From positions 62,001 to 126,000 of the forward strand of contig DASYYY010000009.1 of assembly GCA_035933635.1 (NCBI GenBank): 64,000 bases of DNA, written 5' to 3'. Origin of the DNA: JAKIVR01 sp035933635 (GTDB lineage: Archaea > Thermoplasmatota > Thermoplasmata > Lutacidiplasmatales > UBA184). Both the position numbers and the translations under genes were made by a program. Shown here one piece after another: positions 1-9,800 of this stretch (position 1 is its first letter; each line of letters opens with the position of its first letter). The notes under the pieces were generated by a model. It saw nothing but the letters and a program-made list of their open reading frames with translations, had not been told where the DNA came from and did no database searches.

Positions 1-1463
1 GGAAGTGGATCACGCCGCCCGGAGCCAAGCGCTTCACGACGACCAACCCCGCGAACGGAGAGACGGTCGGTTCCTTCGTCTCCGCCCGGCCGGAGGACGT
101 GCGGGCCGCCATCGGCGCCGCCGAGGCGGCCTTCCCCGCATGGCGGGACACGCCGGCGCCCTACCGCGCCGAGGTCCTGCTGCGGACCGCGCTCGTGCTC
201 AAGCGGCGCAAGGACGAGCTCGGCCGCCTCGTCTCGACGGAGATGGGCAAGGTCCTTCCCGAGGGCCGGGGAGACGTGCAGGAGTCGATCGATTTCGTCG
301 AGTACATGGCCGGCGAGGGACGCCGGCTCCAGGGGGAGACGGTCCCCTCCGAGCTCCACTCCAAGTTCTGCCTGACGGTGCGCCAACCCAAGGGCGTCGT
401 CGCCTGCATCACGCCGTGGAACTTCCCCACGGCGATCCCCAATTGGAAGATCGCCGCCGCCCTGGTGACGGGCAACACGGTGGTCTTCAAGCCGGCCTCG
501 AACACCGCGCGCTGCGCCGCCGAGATCGTCCGGGCCTACGAGGAGGCGGGGGTGCCCGCGGGCGTCCTCAACCTGGTCACGGGATCCGGTGCGGTCGTCG
601 GCGACGTGCTCTTCAACGACCCCCGGATCCGCGCCATCTCCTTCACCGGCGGGGTCGAGACCGGCCGGACCGTCTACACCGAGGCGGCCAAGCAGCTGAA
701 GATGGTCCACCTCGAGCTCGGCGGAAAGAACCCGATGATCGTGATGGAGGACGCCAACCTCGACCTGGCCCTCGAGGGCGTGCTCTTCGGGGCGTTCGGC
801 ACCGCCGGGCAGCGCTGCACGGCGACGAGCCGGTTGATCCTCCACGCGCCGATCTACGACCGGTTCCTGAAGATGCTCGTCGACCGGGTGCGCACCTTCC
901 GCGTCGGCGACCCCCTCGACGCCCGCTCCGACATGGGCCCGGTCGCCTCCGCCGACCAGGAGAAGAAGGTCCTGGAGTACATCGCCATTGGCCGGCAGGA
1001 GGGCGCCCAGCTCGTTCTCGGCGGGGAGAAGCTCACCGGCGGGGCGTTCGACCGGGGCCACTACATCGCCCCGACGATCTTCGAGACCCGCCACGGGACC
1101 CGGATCTCCAAGGAGGAGATCTTCGGGCCCGTCCTCTCGGTCCTCAAGGTCGCCGACTACGACGAGGCCGTCCGGGTCGCTAACGACGTCCAGTACGGCC
1201 TGTCGTCGTCGATCTACACCCGGGACGTCAACCGCGCGTTCCGCGCGGTCACCGACCTCGAGGCCGGGATCACCTACATCAACGCCCCGACCATCGGCGC
1301 CGAGATCCAGCTCCCGTTCGGAGGGGTCAAGAACACCGGCAACGGCGGGCGCGAGGCCGGCTCGGTCGCCATCGAGGAGTTCACCGAGATCAAGACCGTC
1401 TTCGTCGACTACTCGAACAAGCTGCAGAAGGCCCAGATCGACGTGCCGACCGAGGCGCCGTGA
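1..1463 (+). CDS. Aldehyde dehydrogenase superfamily enzyme, 5' end cut by window
   Basis: NAD(P)-dependent oxidation of an aldehyde to its carboxylate in the cytoplasm. The frame is already open at base 3 and reads KWITPPGAKRF followed by TNPANGE, a normal ALDH N-terminus, so the true start lies just outside the window; the GTG at 99 is internal. Visible family landmarks: ITPWNFP and the FKPASNT stretch of the cofactor site, SFTGGVETG, the general-base glutamate in LELGGKNP, the catalytic cysteine in GQRCTATS, and EIFGPVLSVL near the C-terminus. The pattern resembles archaeal alpha-ketoglutarate-semialdehyde and similar dehydrogenases, but the substrate cannot be read from sequence. The stop overlaps the next small gene by 4 nt, which suggests co-translation. 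Confidence 0.93.
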   Translation, partial: KWITPPGAKRFTTTNPANGETVGSFVSARPEDVRAAIGAAEAAFPAWRDTPAPYRAEVLLRTALVLKRRKDELGRLVSTEMGKVLPEGRGDVQESIDFVEYMAGEGRRLQGETVPSELHSKFCLTVRQPKGVVACITPWNFPTAIPNWKIAAALVTGNTVVFKPASNTARCAAEIVRAYEEAGVPAGVLNLVTGSGAVVGDVLFNDPRIRAISFTGGVETGRTVYTEAAKQLKMVHLELGGKNPMIVMEDANLDLALEGVLFGAFGTAGQRCTATSRLILHAPIYDRFLKMLVDRVRTFRVGDPLDARSDMGPVASADQEKKVLEYIAIGRQEGAQLVLGGEKLTGGAFDRGHYIAPTIFETRHGTRISKEEIFGPVLSVLKVADYDEAVRVANDVQYGLSSSIYTRDVNRAFRAVTDLEAGITYINAPTIGAEIQLPFGGVKNTGNGGREAGSVAIEEFTEIKTVFVDYSNKLQKAQIDVPTEAP

Positions 1464-1675
1464 GCACCTTCCGGGGCAACGACGAGACCTTGGAGGCGGA
1501 GATCGCCACGCTCGAGGCGATGGCCAAGGTGCGCCTACGGCGCGTCACCCGGGAGATGCGCGAGCTCGACCGCGATTTGCGCGAGCTCAAGCGCGAACGC
1601 GCGCGGCGCCGGGCGCTCGCCGACGTGCCCGCAGCGGCGGTCGCCGAGACGGCCCACGCGGAAGGGTCGGTCTGA
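1460..1675 (+). CDS. Small charged coiled-coil protein (71 aa), unknown function
   Basis: A GTG start overlaps the aldehyde dehydrogenase stop (GTGA), a junction used repeatedly in this genome. The product is rich in Arg, Glu and Leu, with heptad-like spacing over roughly residues 8-52, so one long helix or coiled coil is expected. There is no signal peptide, membrane segment or cysteine. No family is recognised. The tight coupling suggests a partner or stabiliser of the dehydrogenase, but that is inference from position only. The alternative is a fortuitous short open frame in GC-rich DNA; the helical composition and the exact overlap favour a real gene. Confidence 0.6.
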   Translation: MSTFRGNDETLEAEIATLEAMAKVRLRRVTREMRELDRDLRELKRERARRRALADVPAAAVAETAHAEGSV

Positions 1676-1690
1676 GTCGGGTCCGACGGC

Positions 1691-3124
1691 TCAGGACAGC
1701 CCGCGGTTGGGGTTGTCGAAGTTCGTCAGGATCGTCTGGTTGAGCCCGCGCGGGCGCTGCAGGCTCGCGAGCAGAGGGTCCTCCGCGAGCGCCGGGATCG
1801 TCTCGGAGATGGGCACCTCGACCAGGATCTCGCGGGTGCGCCCGCCCCGGCCCCGGGAGACGATGGTCGCCCGGATCAGCCCCAGCGTCTCGAGCTCGGA
1901 GAGGTAGTTCGAGATGCTGCGGGCATGCAGCGGCTGGAGCCCGAGTCGCTGGCAGAGCCGGCAGTAGCCGTCGTAGATCTCCCCCGTCGCCACCGCCCCG
2001 CGGCGGCGCTCGTAGGCCTGGAGGATCGCGTAGAGGAGCACCTTGCAGTGCGAGGGGAGCGTCCGGCAGCACTCGACGATGATGTCGAGCTCGAGTCGGC
2101 TCTTGGCCTTGACCACGTGGTCGACGGTGATGCGCTTGGCCCGGTCGCGCTCGGCCATCTCTGCGGCGAGCCTCAGCAGCGCGAGCGCGCGGCGGGCGTC
2201 GCCGTTCTCCAGCGCGGCGTAGGCGGCGCACCGCTCGATGACCATCGGGTCGATGACCCCCTCGCGGAACACCTCGCGGGCCCGGTCGCGGAGGATGTCC
2301 TCGAGCTGGACCGCCCCGTAGGGCGGGAACAGGATCTTCTCCTCGTTGAGCCGGCTGCGGACCCGCGCGTCGAGGTTGTTGGTGAACTTGAGGTCGTTCG
2401 AGATGCCGATGAGGCACAGCCGAGCCCGCTTGAGCTCGGTGTTGAGCTGGCTCAGCGTGTAGAGCAGCCCGTCGCCGCTGCGGGCCACGAGACGGTCGAT
2501 CTCGTCGAGGACGAGCAGCACGGTGCCCTCGCGGCCGTCGACGAGCTCGCGCACGGCGGCCTGGACGCGATCGAGCGACCACCCCGTCGGGATCCGGTCC
2601 TCCTCGTGGGCGGCGAAGGTATTGCCGATCGTCTGGAGCAAGGAGTACGGCGTGTCGATGTTGCCGCAATTGACGGCGATGAAGGTGACGCGCTTGGGGA
2701 GCTCGGCGCGCCGCTGGAACTCCTGGCGGACCATTTGGACGACGGCGGTCTTGCCGGTCCCGATCTTGCCGTAGATGAGCAGGTTGGACGGGAGCGAACC
2801 TCGCAGCGCCGGGCCGAGCACCTCGGCGACCTTGCGCAGCTCGGTCTCCCGATGCGGCAGCCGGGAGGGAACGTACGACTCTCGGAGGATCTCCCGGTCG
2901 CCCTTGAACAGGTCGGTCGACGGTCGCGTCGCCTGGTCGAAGACCTCGGCGGCGGTCAGCGCGGCGCCCCCCCGGGCGGACGCCGGAGGCGCACCGACCG
3001 GGGGGATGCGTTCGGGGACGGGCGTCGAGTTCTCGGCGGGGCTCGCCTTCGCACTCGGCGGCGAGGGCTCCCCCTCGGCGGGGTCCAGTGGCGAGAAAGA
3101 ATCCACGGTGAAGAGCTCCTTCAA
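1691..3124 (-). CDS. orc1/cdc6: Orc1/Cdc6 replication initiator ATPase
   Basis: Origin-recognition AAA+ protein that marks archaeal replication origins and helps load MCM. The entry YVPSRLPHRETEL leads into the AAA+ core, with Walker A (GKIGTGKT), Walker B (LLVLDEIDRLV), sensor 1 (IGISNDL) and the arginine-bearing LDARVRSRL. A C-terminal winged helix follows, ending near PNRGLS. About 75 residues of Pro/Ser/Ala-rich sequence precede the core, so the N-terminus is extended or the start is misplaced. The frame begins at TTG 3124, with GTG at 3106 as an alternative. A TATA-like AGATAGATATGG (minus strand) lies about 35-45 bp upstream. The neighbours give no further clue, and no convincing origin box was seen nearby. 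Confidence 0.95.
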   Translation of the reverse strand: MKELFTVDSFSPLDPAEGEPSPPSAKASPAENSTPVPERIPPVGAPPASARGGAALTAAEVFDQATRPSTDLFKGDREILRESYVPSRLPHRETELRKVAEVLGPALRGSLPSNLLIYGKIGTGKTAVVQMVRQEFQRRAELPKRVTFIAVNCGNIDTPYSLLQTIGNTFAAHEEDRIPTGWSLDRVQAAVRELVDGREGTVLLVLDEIDRLVARSGDGLLYTLSQLNTELKRARLCLIGISNDLKFTNNLDARVRSRLNEEKILFPPYGAVQLEDILRDRAREVFREGVIDPMVIERCAAYAALENGDARRALALLRLAAEMAERDRAKRITVDHVVKAKSRLELDIIVECCRTLPSHCKVLLYAILQAYERRRGAVATGEIYDGYCRLCQRLGLQPLHARSISNYLSELETLGLIRATIVSRGRGGRTREILVEVPISETIPALAEDPLLASLQRPRGLNQTILTNFDNPNRGLS

Positions 3125-3398
3125 CTGCGGGCAGGGTTCGCAGGAAGGTGCCCCATATCTATCTTTTGTCGGGACCTCTGGTCCGACGAGAATTCCGGCC
3201 GATTTTCCGCGCTCGATCCACCCCCGCCCGCCGCGTGGGCCCCCCGGCCGGAAACTCGCCTCCCGCCTGTTGCGCTCGGGCCGACCGACGGAGCGGTGGT
3301 GTGCCGCACGACGTTCAGGAATCCAAAAATGGGGAAGAGGGGCGGCCCCGACCTCGGTCGGAGCCGCCCGTTACGGGCGGATCGTGTGGCCTCGGGCG
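3125..3398. other. Intergenic region upstream of orc1
   Basis: A 274-bp gap between two minus-strand genes. It holds a terminator-like hairpin for the upstream surface-protein gene and, nearer orc1, an AT-rich patch around 3152-3168 that could serve as the orc1 promoter. No gene is supported. The sequence GGCCGGAAACTCGCC near 3243 faintly recalls the GGAAAC core of archaeal origin-recognition boxes, but no second or inverted copy is visible, so no origin is called. Confidence 0.5.
3325..3369 (-). terminator. Hairpin plus T-run, likely intrinsic terminator
   Basis: Read on the minus strand, a stem built from GGGCGGC/GCCGCCC (outer) and CCGACC/GGTCGG (inner) is followed after about ten bases by TTTTT. 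It sits about 30 nt beyond the stop at 3399, where the six-gene surface operon ends. Confidence 0.6.
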
Positions 3399-6300
3399 CT
3401 ACTGAGTACCCCCGCCGGAGGAGCCGCCGGAGTCGTAGCTCTCCTCCTGCCATGGCTGCTGCGCCGCGGTCCCGCCCTCGGGGGCCGGCGCCGCGCCCGT
3501 GTCCTCGGCCGGGCCGCTACCGCCGCGCCGCCGCAGCAGCATGACGATCGCGATCGCCGCAACGACGGCGATGACCGCGCCGATCGCCGCATAGAGCAGC
3601 AGGTTGTTGTTGCCGTTGTTGCCCCCGTCGGGCTTGTTGTTGTTCACGCAGGTGTTGGTCACCGTGCAGTTCTGCTGCTGCACCGCCTTCTGCAGCGTGA
3701 GCGTGATCGGGGCCGAGGCATTGCCCGGGGTCAGCGTCACGTTGGCGTAGGTGGTGTTGTAGCCGCTCGCCAGCGCCTCGATCTCGTACTTGGCGGTGGT
3801 CGCCCGCTCGGTGACGTTGAACGCGCCGGTCGTGTGGTCGACGTTCGTGATGTAGTTGCCGTTGACCTGCAACAGCGCGCTCGCCGGGCTGACGGTCCCG
3901 ACGATCCAGCCCTCGTTGGTCAGGTTGACCTGGACGTTGACCGCGGGCGTGCCCGCCACGACGGTCACCGTCTTGGAGAACCACGAGTAGCCGGGCGCGT
4001 CGCTGGTGACCGTGTAGGTCCCGTTGGCGAGACTGCCGAGCGAGAAGCGCAGGCTGTTGACCGACTGCGGCACGCCGTTGATCGAGACGTTCGCCGTCAG
4101 CGGCGGGTTGGTCCGCGGCGCCGAGGTGAACGCGACCGAGCCCGTGATCGACCCGCCGTTCAGGACGACGGCGGCGGTGGCCGTCCGGCCGGGGCTGACC
4201 GTGAGGAGCGTCGGGCCGTAGGAGACGTACCCGTTGAGCGTGCCCTCGACCCAGTAGGTGCCCCAGAGCCGGCTGACGTTGAAGTGGCCGGTCGGGTCGA
4301 CGGAGATCGGGGTGCCGTTGAGGGTGACCGAGGCGGTCTTGAGGTTGACCGAGCCGGCGACCCAGCCGCCGGTCTTGGCCAGCGTGTAGTTGACGTAGTT
4401 CGTCGAGTACGCCCTCGGGTTGACCTGCGACGTGTTCTGCTGCCAGTAGTTGGCGTACGTGCCGGTGACCTTGGCGACGATCGTGTGGATCGTGCCGGTG
4501 GCGATCGTCCAAGAGTAGGTCGCCGAGTTGCCGCTGGTGAACAACGTCACGGCGTTTCCGTCGACCGTCACCTGAAGCCCCGGGATATTCGGTGTGACCT
4601 TCCCGACGATGCTCGCACCGGGTTGGGGGGTGTAGGTCGCGCGCAGGCTGTTGGTCGCGCCGAAGTAGTTGCCCGACGCCGGGTTCGCCGCCGAGGCGAT
4701 CGCGCCCGACCAGCCGGAGAAGGCGTAGACGGTCGTCGCGTTCAACGGCTCCGTGCTCGGCGCCGAGAGCGTCACCGGGCCGCCGACCTCCATCGGGACG
4801 ATGGCGGGCAACGCCAGGCTGAACGGCGTCGATTCCGAGACGCTCGCCTGGATCGTCACCGACGAGACGTTCGAGCTCGCGCTGACGGTGTGGTAGATGG
4901 CGGTGTAGATGTCGTGCTCGTAGAAGTTGATCGTCGCTCCGGCGGAGTTGCAGTAGATCGTGCGGCAGTCCACCCAGGCGGGGATGGTGCCGTAGGCATC
5001 GCTCGTCAGCCCGGCGGAGGAGCCGATCGGGGCCTGGAACGAGTTCGCCGTCGCGGCGCCCAGCATCGAGGGCTGGCTCGCCGTGACGAACGGACCGAAC
5101 CAGGTCCCGCCCTGGTCGTAGCTGACCATCATCTCGCTGACGACCGTCGTCGGGGTGTTGGAGATGTTGTAGCCGTAGAACGACACCCAGACCGCGCCGG
5201 TGGAGTCCACCGTGATCTCCGGTTCCAGGTACAGCCAGTTCGACGGGGAGTCCGGCGTGATGTAGCTCGTGTTCCAGAGCGTGCCGCCGTTGGAGGAGGC
5301 GGCGAAGGCGACCGACGGGTCACCGCCGCTGCTGGAGAACGAGCGGTTGTCGCCCCAGACGAGGTAGACGTTGGAGGACCCGGGCGTCGGGTCGGCCGCC
5401 GCCTGGAGCTCGTTGTGGGAGGGCATGATCCCGTCGGTCGCCGGGATGCCGCGGACGAAGAAGCTGTCGACCGTGCCGATGCTCGTCCGGAGGTCCGTGA
5501 GCTTGGACCAGGTCGAGCCGTTGTTGGTCGAGGTCGTCATGGCGATCGGGATGCCCGTCGAGGAGCTCCCGTGGGTGAAGTCCTCGGTGAAGGCGTACTG
5601 GGTGGTGCGGCCGGACGAGGCCGGGCCGATCGCGCCCCCGGAGAAGCCGGTCTGGACGTCGTTCTCGAGGACCGGATTCGTCCAGGTCAGCCCGCCGTTG
5701 CTGGTCGTGGAGATCCACGTGTAGACGTAGCCGGTGTAGGTCGAGACGTACTCCCACGCCTGTGCGGTGGTGTTGCACGTGATGTTGTTCGCGTAGTTGT
5801 TGTAGGCCTCGGTCCACGTGACGAACCCGTGGCCGCTCGACGGGTCGAGGCTGACCTTGGGGTAGTTGAACGTGTAGTTGCCGTTGAGGTAGATGGCCAG
5901 CGGGCCGCAGGTCGAGGAGGTGTAGTCGATCCAGGCGACCGGCTGGTAGGCCGAGAGCATCGAGGTGTGGGTGAACGTCGCGCCCCCGTCGCTCGAGAAG
6001 GAGATCGAGACGCCGGTGCTGGCGTTGATGTTCACGGCGGCGGTCGAGTTGCACGCCGCGAACGGAAGACCGAGGTAGAAGCACGGCTGGGAATACTCGG
6101 TCGCCACGACCACGTCACCGGCGGAGTTCGAGGCGATCGTGGCCGGGCCTTCGTTGACCGAGCCGCAGCTGAGCGGGCTCGTGCTCGTGCACCCGGTGCT
6201 GGGCGCGGCCCAGCTCGTATTGATCGGGAGGAGCGCCGGAGAGCCCGACCAGCTCGAGCCGTTGTCCGTGGAGGTCACGACCTGCTCGAGACCGTCCTGG

Positions 6301-6860
6301 AAGTAGGAGGCGGAGGGGGTCAGTCCCGTTCCCGTCCAGCTGGGGGGAGCCGTGCCGTTGGCGATCGGATAGATCGACTCAAGGACGTCGGCGAGGCTGC
6401 TCTTGCCGGTGGTGGCGATCCCCGTCTCGAGCCCGAAGCTCGCGGCGAGGTTGTTCTCGTTGGGCCCGACCTGAGGGCGCGGGTCGGCGGCGTGGGCGGA
6501 GGAGAGCGCGACCGCCTGACGGAGCATGCCCGCGGGGAGGGTGGAGGAGCCACGCAGCGCGGCGGAAGGTACGATACGGTCCGATCCGAGCGAGGGCACC
6601 GCGCTCAGCCCGTGGCTGGCACCGAGCGGCGCGCCGACGGGGCCGCGCGCAAGGCCGGAGCCGGGCGCCGGGAGCGCGAGGTGGGGAGCGGCCAGGCCCG
6701 GGGCTGGTGACGCGAACGCGAGCGTCGGGACGGCGACCAGGAGCGCCAGCGCCACGATCCCCGGGAGCATCGCCCGGCGGGCGGCCGAGCGGAGAACGCC
6801 CGTGCTCGCGGAGGGGCTGTTCGGCGACGTCGCGGCACGGCTCCCACTAGGGTCTTTCAT
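3399..6860 (-). CDS. Membrane-anchored surface protein with sialidase-like (Asp-box) propeller
   Basis: 1153 residues. An N-terminal signal segment (hydrophobic run near residues 31-50) exports the chain. Six Asp-box motifs, of the type STDNGSSW, SSDGGATF, TSNGGLTW, TNNGSTW, SSNGGTLW and SYDQGGTW, lie at about residues 200, 290, 387, 445, 523 and 583. They indicate a six-bladed BNR/sialidase-type beta-propeller. From about residue 700 several PEGA/carboxypeptidase-regulatory-like beta-sandwich repeats follow. A transmembrane helix near 1090-1110 precedes RRRGG and a short Gly/Ser-rich tail. Asn-rich sequons are frequent, as expected of a glycosylated archaeal surface protein. The start overlaps the previous gene's stop by 4 nt, so it is the last gene of the operon. 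Sialidase catalytic residues were not identified, so carbohydrate binding or structural roles are as likely as hydrolysis. Confidence 0.88.
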   Translation of the reverse strand: MKDPSGSRAATSPNSPSASTGVLRSAARRAMLPGIVALALLVAVPTLAFASPAPGLAAPHLALPAPGSGLARGPVGAPLGASHGLSAVPSLGSDRIVPSAALRGSSTLPAGMLRQAVALSSAHAADPRPQVGPNENNLAASFGLETGIATTGKSSLADVLESIYPIANGTAPPSWTGTGLTPSASYFQDGLEQVVTSTDNGSSWSGSPALLPINTSWAAPSTGCTSTSPLSCGSVNEGPATIASNSAGDVVVATEYSQPCFYLGLPFAACNSTAAVNINASTGVSISFSSDGGATFTHTSMLSAYQPVAWIDYTSSTCGPLAIYLNGNYTFNYPKVSLDPSSGHGFVTWTEAYNNYANNITCNTTAQAWEYVSTYTGYVYTWISTTSNGGLTWTNPVLENDVQTGFSGGAIGPASSGRTTQYAFTEDFTHGSSSTGIPIAMTTSTNNGSTWSKLTDLRTSIGTVDSFFVRGIPATDGIMPSHNELQAAADPTPGSSNVYLVWGDNRSFSSSGGDPSVAFAASSNGGTLWNTSYITPDSPSNWLYLEPEITVDSTGAVWVSFYGYNISNTPTTVVSEMMVSYDQGGTWFGPFVTASQPSMLGAATANSFQAPIGSSAGLTSDAYGTIPAWVDCRTIYCNSAGATINFYEHDIYTAIYHTVSASSNVSSVTIQASVSESTPFSLALPAIVPMEVGGPVTLSAPSTEPLNATTVYAFSGWSGAIASAANPASGNYFGATNSLRATYTPQPGASIVGKVTPNIPGLQVTVDGNAVTLFTSGNSATYSWTIATGTIHTIVAKVTGTYANYWQQNTSQVNPRAYSTNYVNYTLAKTGGWVAGSVNLKTASVTLNGTPISVDPTGHFNVSRLWGTYWVEGTLNGYVSYGPTLLTVSPGRTATAAVVLNGGSITGSVAFTSAPRTNPPLTANVSINGVPQSVNSLRFSLGSLANGTYTVTSDAPGYSWFSKTVTVVAGTPAVNVQVNLTNEGWIVGTVSPASALLQVNGNYITNVDHTTGAFNVTERATTAKYEIEALASGYNTTYANVTLTPGNASAPITLTLQKAVQQQNCTVTNTCVNNNKPDGGNNGNNNLLLYAAIGAVIAVVAAIAIVMLLRRRGGSGPAEDTGAAPAPEGGTAAQQPWQEESYDSGGSSGGGTQ

Positions 6861-9800
6861 ACCGTTTCCTCAAAGTTCGAAGGCTCCGCGGGCGGAGCAT
6901 CGAGGGGTAGCGCGTCGGGGTCATCAACATTTGGAATCGCGGCGCCGTCCTCCCCGGAGGGCGGCGGGCTCCAGCTGCGGATCGAGGTGCCCGAGCTCGT
7001 CGTCGTCCGGCCCCCCCGTCCCCAGCGGGAGGCGAGGACCACGGCGACAAGCACGGCCAGGACGACGCCGACGAGGACGCCGTCGATCAGGGTGAAGGTG
7101 AAGCCCGACAGCAACGGCGCGGTCGTGACCTGCACGGTGGCGTTCGCCGAGGCGATCCGCCCGTACGGGTCGTGGACGAGGACGTGGACGTGGTAGAGCC
7201 CCGGGTGGGCGTACTGGTGGCTCGTGAAGTTCGCCGGCGTGGTCGCCGACGTCCCGTCGCCGAAGGTCCAGTCGTAGGTGTAGGTGTACGGCGGCACGGG
7301 CACGGCGATGGCGGCGACGAACTCGACGGCCGCATTGGCGTAGGTGCTCACCGGTGCGCTCAGCGACAGGCTCGGCGGGGTCGGACCGTAGACCGCCATG
7401 ACCGTCCCGGCGCCGCCGACGGAAAGGTTGCCCCCGACGACGTTGAGCTCGCCGGTGACGTTCCAGCTCTCCAGGAAGTCGCCCGCGCACGGCTGGGAGG
7501 CGATCGGGTAGAGCCCGTCGGTCAGGAAGCGCGTGGTGTTGTTGAACAGCTCCTCGGGGCCGAACTGGATGCCCCCGCAGGTCGCGGGAGAGACGAGGAA
7601 GAGGATCGCGTAGTGGAGCAGAACGAAGACCGCCGTGACCACCGAGGTGCCCTGGAGGCTGACCCGGCCGCCGCCGAGCAACGCGTCGGAGGTGTTGTGC
7701 CAGGCCGCGAAGCCGTAGCCGGGGCAGGCGACCGCCGAGATGGGCACGGCGTGGTTGATGGGCAGGTAGACGATCGCCCCGTTGGAGAAGGTGCGGCCGT
7801 TGACGGTGATGTTGCCGCAGCCGCTCGGCTGGGTGTAGAGGTACAACGGCGCGAGGTTGTGGAAGATCGCGTCGATCGAGCCGCTGCCGTTGACGTAGGC
7901 CGTGGACCCCCAGATGGTGATCCCTCCCGAGGTCTGCCAGCCGACGAACCCGAACCCCTGGCAGGCGATCGCCGAGACGGTCCACGAGGTCAACGGCGAG
8001 GCGTTGGTGTACTGGCTATCGAAGTAGGGGACCGAGCCGAAGACGACCTCCCCGCAATCGGTGGGGTTGGTCAGGAAGCCGACGTACTCCTTGGGGTGGG
8101 TGCCCTTCTGGAACTCCGCGGTGATCGTACCGGAGCCGTTGAGCGTCAGGTTGTTGCCGGCGAGATGGACACCGGCGCCCGTGGTCAGGAAGCCCGTGAA
8201 GTAGTAGCCGGCGCAGGCCTGGGCGTAGATCGAGTGCGTCGAGTTCGGCGAGAGGTTCAGTACCGTCGCATCGCGGTAGACCTTGCCGTCGAGCAGGATA
8301 TCGCCGCAGAACGTCGGATTGGTGTGCAGCGTCAGCTCGGTCAGCGAGTACATGTTCTCGGTGACCGAGCCCGGGTTGGTGATGGTGATCTCGCCGCCCG
8401 AGACGGTGACGCCCGAAGTGGTGGTGAAGCTGGAGAAGCCGTAGTGCGCGCACGGGTCCTGTTCGATGGGGTACGGCGTACCCGTCGCCAGCGCGACCGA
8501 CTCGTTGTTGGTGTAGCCGACCCCGCGGAGGAGGACTCCGCCGCAGGTGCTCGGGAGCGTCAGGAACTCCAACAGCGCGCTCGAGCTGGTGCCGATGAAG
8601 TTCGCCGTCAGCGTCCCGTTGCCCTTGAGGGTGAGCACGTCACCCAAGATGCTCAGGTTGTGGGCGTTCGACACCGACCAGCCCGAGAAGCTGAACAGCG
8701 AGCACGGCCGGGCCGAGATCGAGTAGTTCTTCCAGTCCAACAGCGATAGCGTCGCCGTCGAGCTGCTGGAGGTGCCATTGACGACGATCGTGCCGCAGCC
8801 GGTCGAGCTCTGGACGGTCAGGGTATCGTTGGGGCGGATGTAGAACCAGTCGCCGGTGACCGTCCCGTTCGCCGTCAACAGAGAGAAGCCGGCGTAGTTG
8901 TTCGGCGTTGTGATCCCGCGGGTGGAGGCGAAGTAGCCGAACACCCACGGATAGCACTCGACGGCCTGGATCGAGTAGTTCCCGGCGAGGAAGGTCCCGA
9001 AGGTGTTGTTCTGGAACAGGGTGCCGTTGTAGAGGATCCCGCCGCAGTCGCCGGCGTTGACCGAGAAGTGGACGGTGAACCGCGGGATCCCGGTCCGCTG
9101 AACGGTCAGCGCCCGCTCGTAGGGCGAAGGGTCGGCGATGGTGGCGCCGGCGGTGTCGGTCGCCCAGACCCGGTAGGAGATGATGCCGTTACCGCCCGAG
9201 CCGGGGATGGTCAGGCTGTAATGCGCGTTGGAAGGACCTCCGCCCCAGCGGTTCATGGAGAGGTTGTCGACCGAGCCGTTGGGGAGCGTATACCAGAGAT
9301 AGACCGCCCCTGATGGTACCGTTCCCAGCACCTGGGCGCGGACCGTCACGTTGAGCGTGGCGCCGGGGTCCAAGAATCCGGCGCGCGAGCTGTTGACGAG
9401 TTGGTCGAGCCAGAACGGGATATCATCGGTCAGCCCCCCGACCGCCTGGAACTCGCGCTGGGCGCCGCCGAAGTCCTCGGTCGTGTAGCTGTACTCGGTC
9501 CCTAGGTTCAGCTCGGTGCCGTTGAAGGACAGTACCGGATAGTAGCCATAGATCGGTCCGGTCGGACACGGCACCACGACCGGGTTTCCTTGCTGGTTCT
9601 TGGCGAGCGAGCAGGCCCCGCTGGCCGATTCCGGCGCCAGGATCCGATACTCACCGGTGTAGGCACCGCCCGTGTAGAAGAGCGCCGGGCCGATCGTGGC
9701 GGGGGTCGTGGCGTTGAGGGCCGACTGGGAGTAGCTACTGCAGCCCCCGTAGTAACAGAGGTCGGCCCCGAAGCCGATCCCGAACGGGAACGTCCAGTTC

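Noticed and set aside
3125..3398. Replication origin next to orc1
   Set aside because: Only one weak GGAAAC-like core is visible, with no paired or repeated origin-recognition boxes and no long AT-rich unwinding stretch.
2775..6710. A 1311-codon open frame on the plus strand
   Set aside because: It is antisense to the propeller surface gene and consists of Arg/Gly/Val/Asp-rich text with no domains; GC-rich coding DNA opens the opposite strand. The protein-like features are all on the minus strand.
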